From an uncultured Bacteroidales bacterium (GTDB taxonomy: Bacteria; Bacteroidota; Bacteroidia; Bacteroidales; P3), in NCBI GenBank assembly GCA_937910265.1, contig CALEPD010000225.1, positions 1 through 6,357 of the forward strand: a DNA stretch of 6,357 nucleotides, given 5' to 3'. Made by a program: the position numbers and the translations under genes. Under the pieces are notes generated by a model, which saw nothing but the letters and a program-made list of their open reading frames with translations, was not told the DNA's origin and ran no database searches. Positions 6,065 through 6,357 of the stretch are shown in pieces (the stretch's first letter is position 1; every line of letters starts with the position of its first letter).

Positions 6065-6357
6065 TTAGTAGAAATAGTAGTCGAAGGTTGTCTTTCCTTT
6101 AAGAGGGAACATCCAACAGAATTTGATGCTGTATAGCATGTCAAAATATTTTGCGTTGTCAGGTCCTCTTAATCCCATGACATTGTCGATGATATAGTCG
6201 CGTGTCGAACTGGTGAAGCATTGCGATACCTCAAATGCAATGTAAAAGTTTATAAGGTTTTCTCGATTGCTCATAAACCACCAGCCGATACCCTCTGTGA
6301 GTATGATTCCGTTGCGTTGGTGGTCGTAAAGATATGCATAGTCGCCTGTAAGCATGG
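6065..6357 (-). CDS. C-terminal part of an unidentified, probably outer-membrane beta-barrel protein
   Basis: The open frame runs in from the right edge and ends at 6065; about 97 residues are visible and the true start lies outside the window. The visible part has alternating hydrophobic/polar stretches resembling beta strands, for example near I-I-L-T-E-G-I-G-W-W-F, L-I-N-F-Y-I-A-F-E-V and M-L-Y-S-I-K-F-C-W-M-F-P-L. It is rich in Tyr, Phe and Trp and ends in an aromatic cluster, F-D-Y-Y-F-Y. This fits the last strands of a small outer-membrane barrel, although the closing strand seems to end about 13 residues before the C-terminus. I do not recognise a named family. It sits 38 bases upstream of waaA on the same strand, so it may be the preceding gene of the same transcript. 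The internal Met at 6355 should not be taken as the start, since the frame remains open to the edge. Confidence 0.7.
   Translation of the reverse strand, partial: MLTGDYAYLYDHQRNGIILTEGIGWWFMSNRENLINFYIAFEVSQCFTSSTRDYIIDNVMGLRGPDNAKYFDMLYSIKFCWMFPLKGKTTFDYYFY

Noticed and set aside
1..6357. Horizontally acquired or mobile region
   Set aside because: No transposase, integrase, tRNA edge, long repeat or visible compositional break. The genes are ordinary envelope housekeeping functions in one orientation.

Overview
The window is a chromosomal segment of a Bacteroidota bacterium, most likely a member of the Bacteroidales. The evidence is the gene content (a lipoprotein TamA-like Omp85 protein, a signal-peptide-bearing ExbB, and a polyprenyl synthetase with the N-F-T-L-L-H-D-D-L-M-D signature common in this group), the lack of Shine-Dalgarno sequences with A/T-rich leaders instead, and a promoter-like TAnnTTTG box. 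All genes lie on the minus strand, so transcription runs from the right edge to the left. No RNA genes, insertion sequences, CRISPR arrays or prophage genes were seen.

Right part (about 6357 to 1482), a probable envelope-biogenesis operon. It begins with the C-terminal part of an unidentified, possibly outer-membrane beta-barrel protein. Next are waaA (Kdo transferase, which adds Kdo to the lipid A precursor) and tamL (lipoprotein TamA-like outer-membrane assembly protein). The waaA stop and tamL start overlap as ATGA. Eleven bases after tamL comes a polyprenyl diphosphate synthase gene that carries an apparent one-base deletion exactly in the conserved GGKRxRP substrate-binding motif. Together these genes concern LPS core assembly, outer-membrane protein insertion and isoprenoid carrier supply.

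Left part (about 1460 to 1), a separate Ton-energising unit. A good Bacteroidota-type promoter candidate lies in the 119-base gap before exbB, an ExbB/TolQ/MotA-family proton channel with a signal peptide and a strongly acidic periplasmic N-terminal extension. It is followed by a 149-residue four-helix membrane protein of unknown function. A further gene, plausibly exbD-like from context, may start within the last 7 bases at the left edge.

The most notable observation is the frameshift in the polyprenyl synthase: the rest of the gene is intact, so it is either a very recent mutation or a sequence error. I found no convincing sign of a wholly new system. The least characterised elements are the four-helix protein beside exbB and the truncated protein upstream of waaA.
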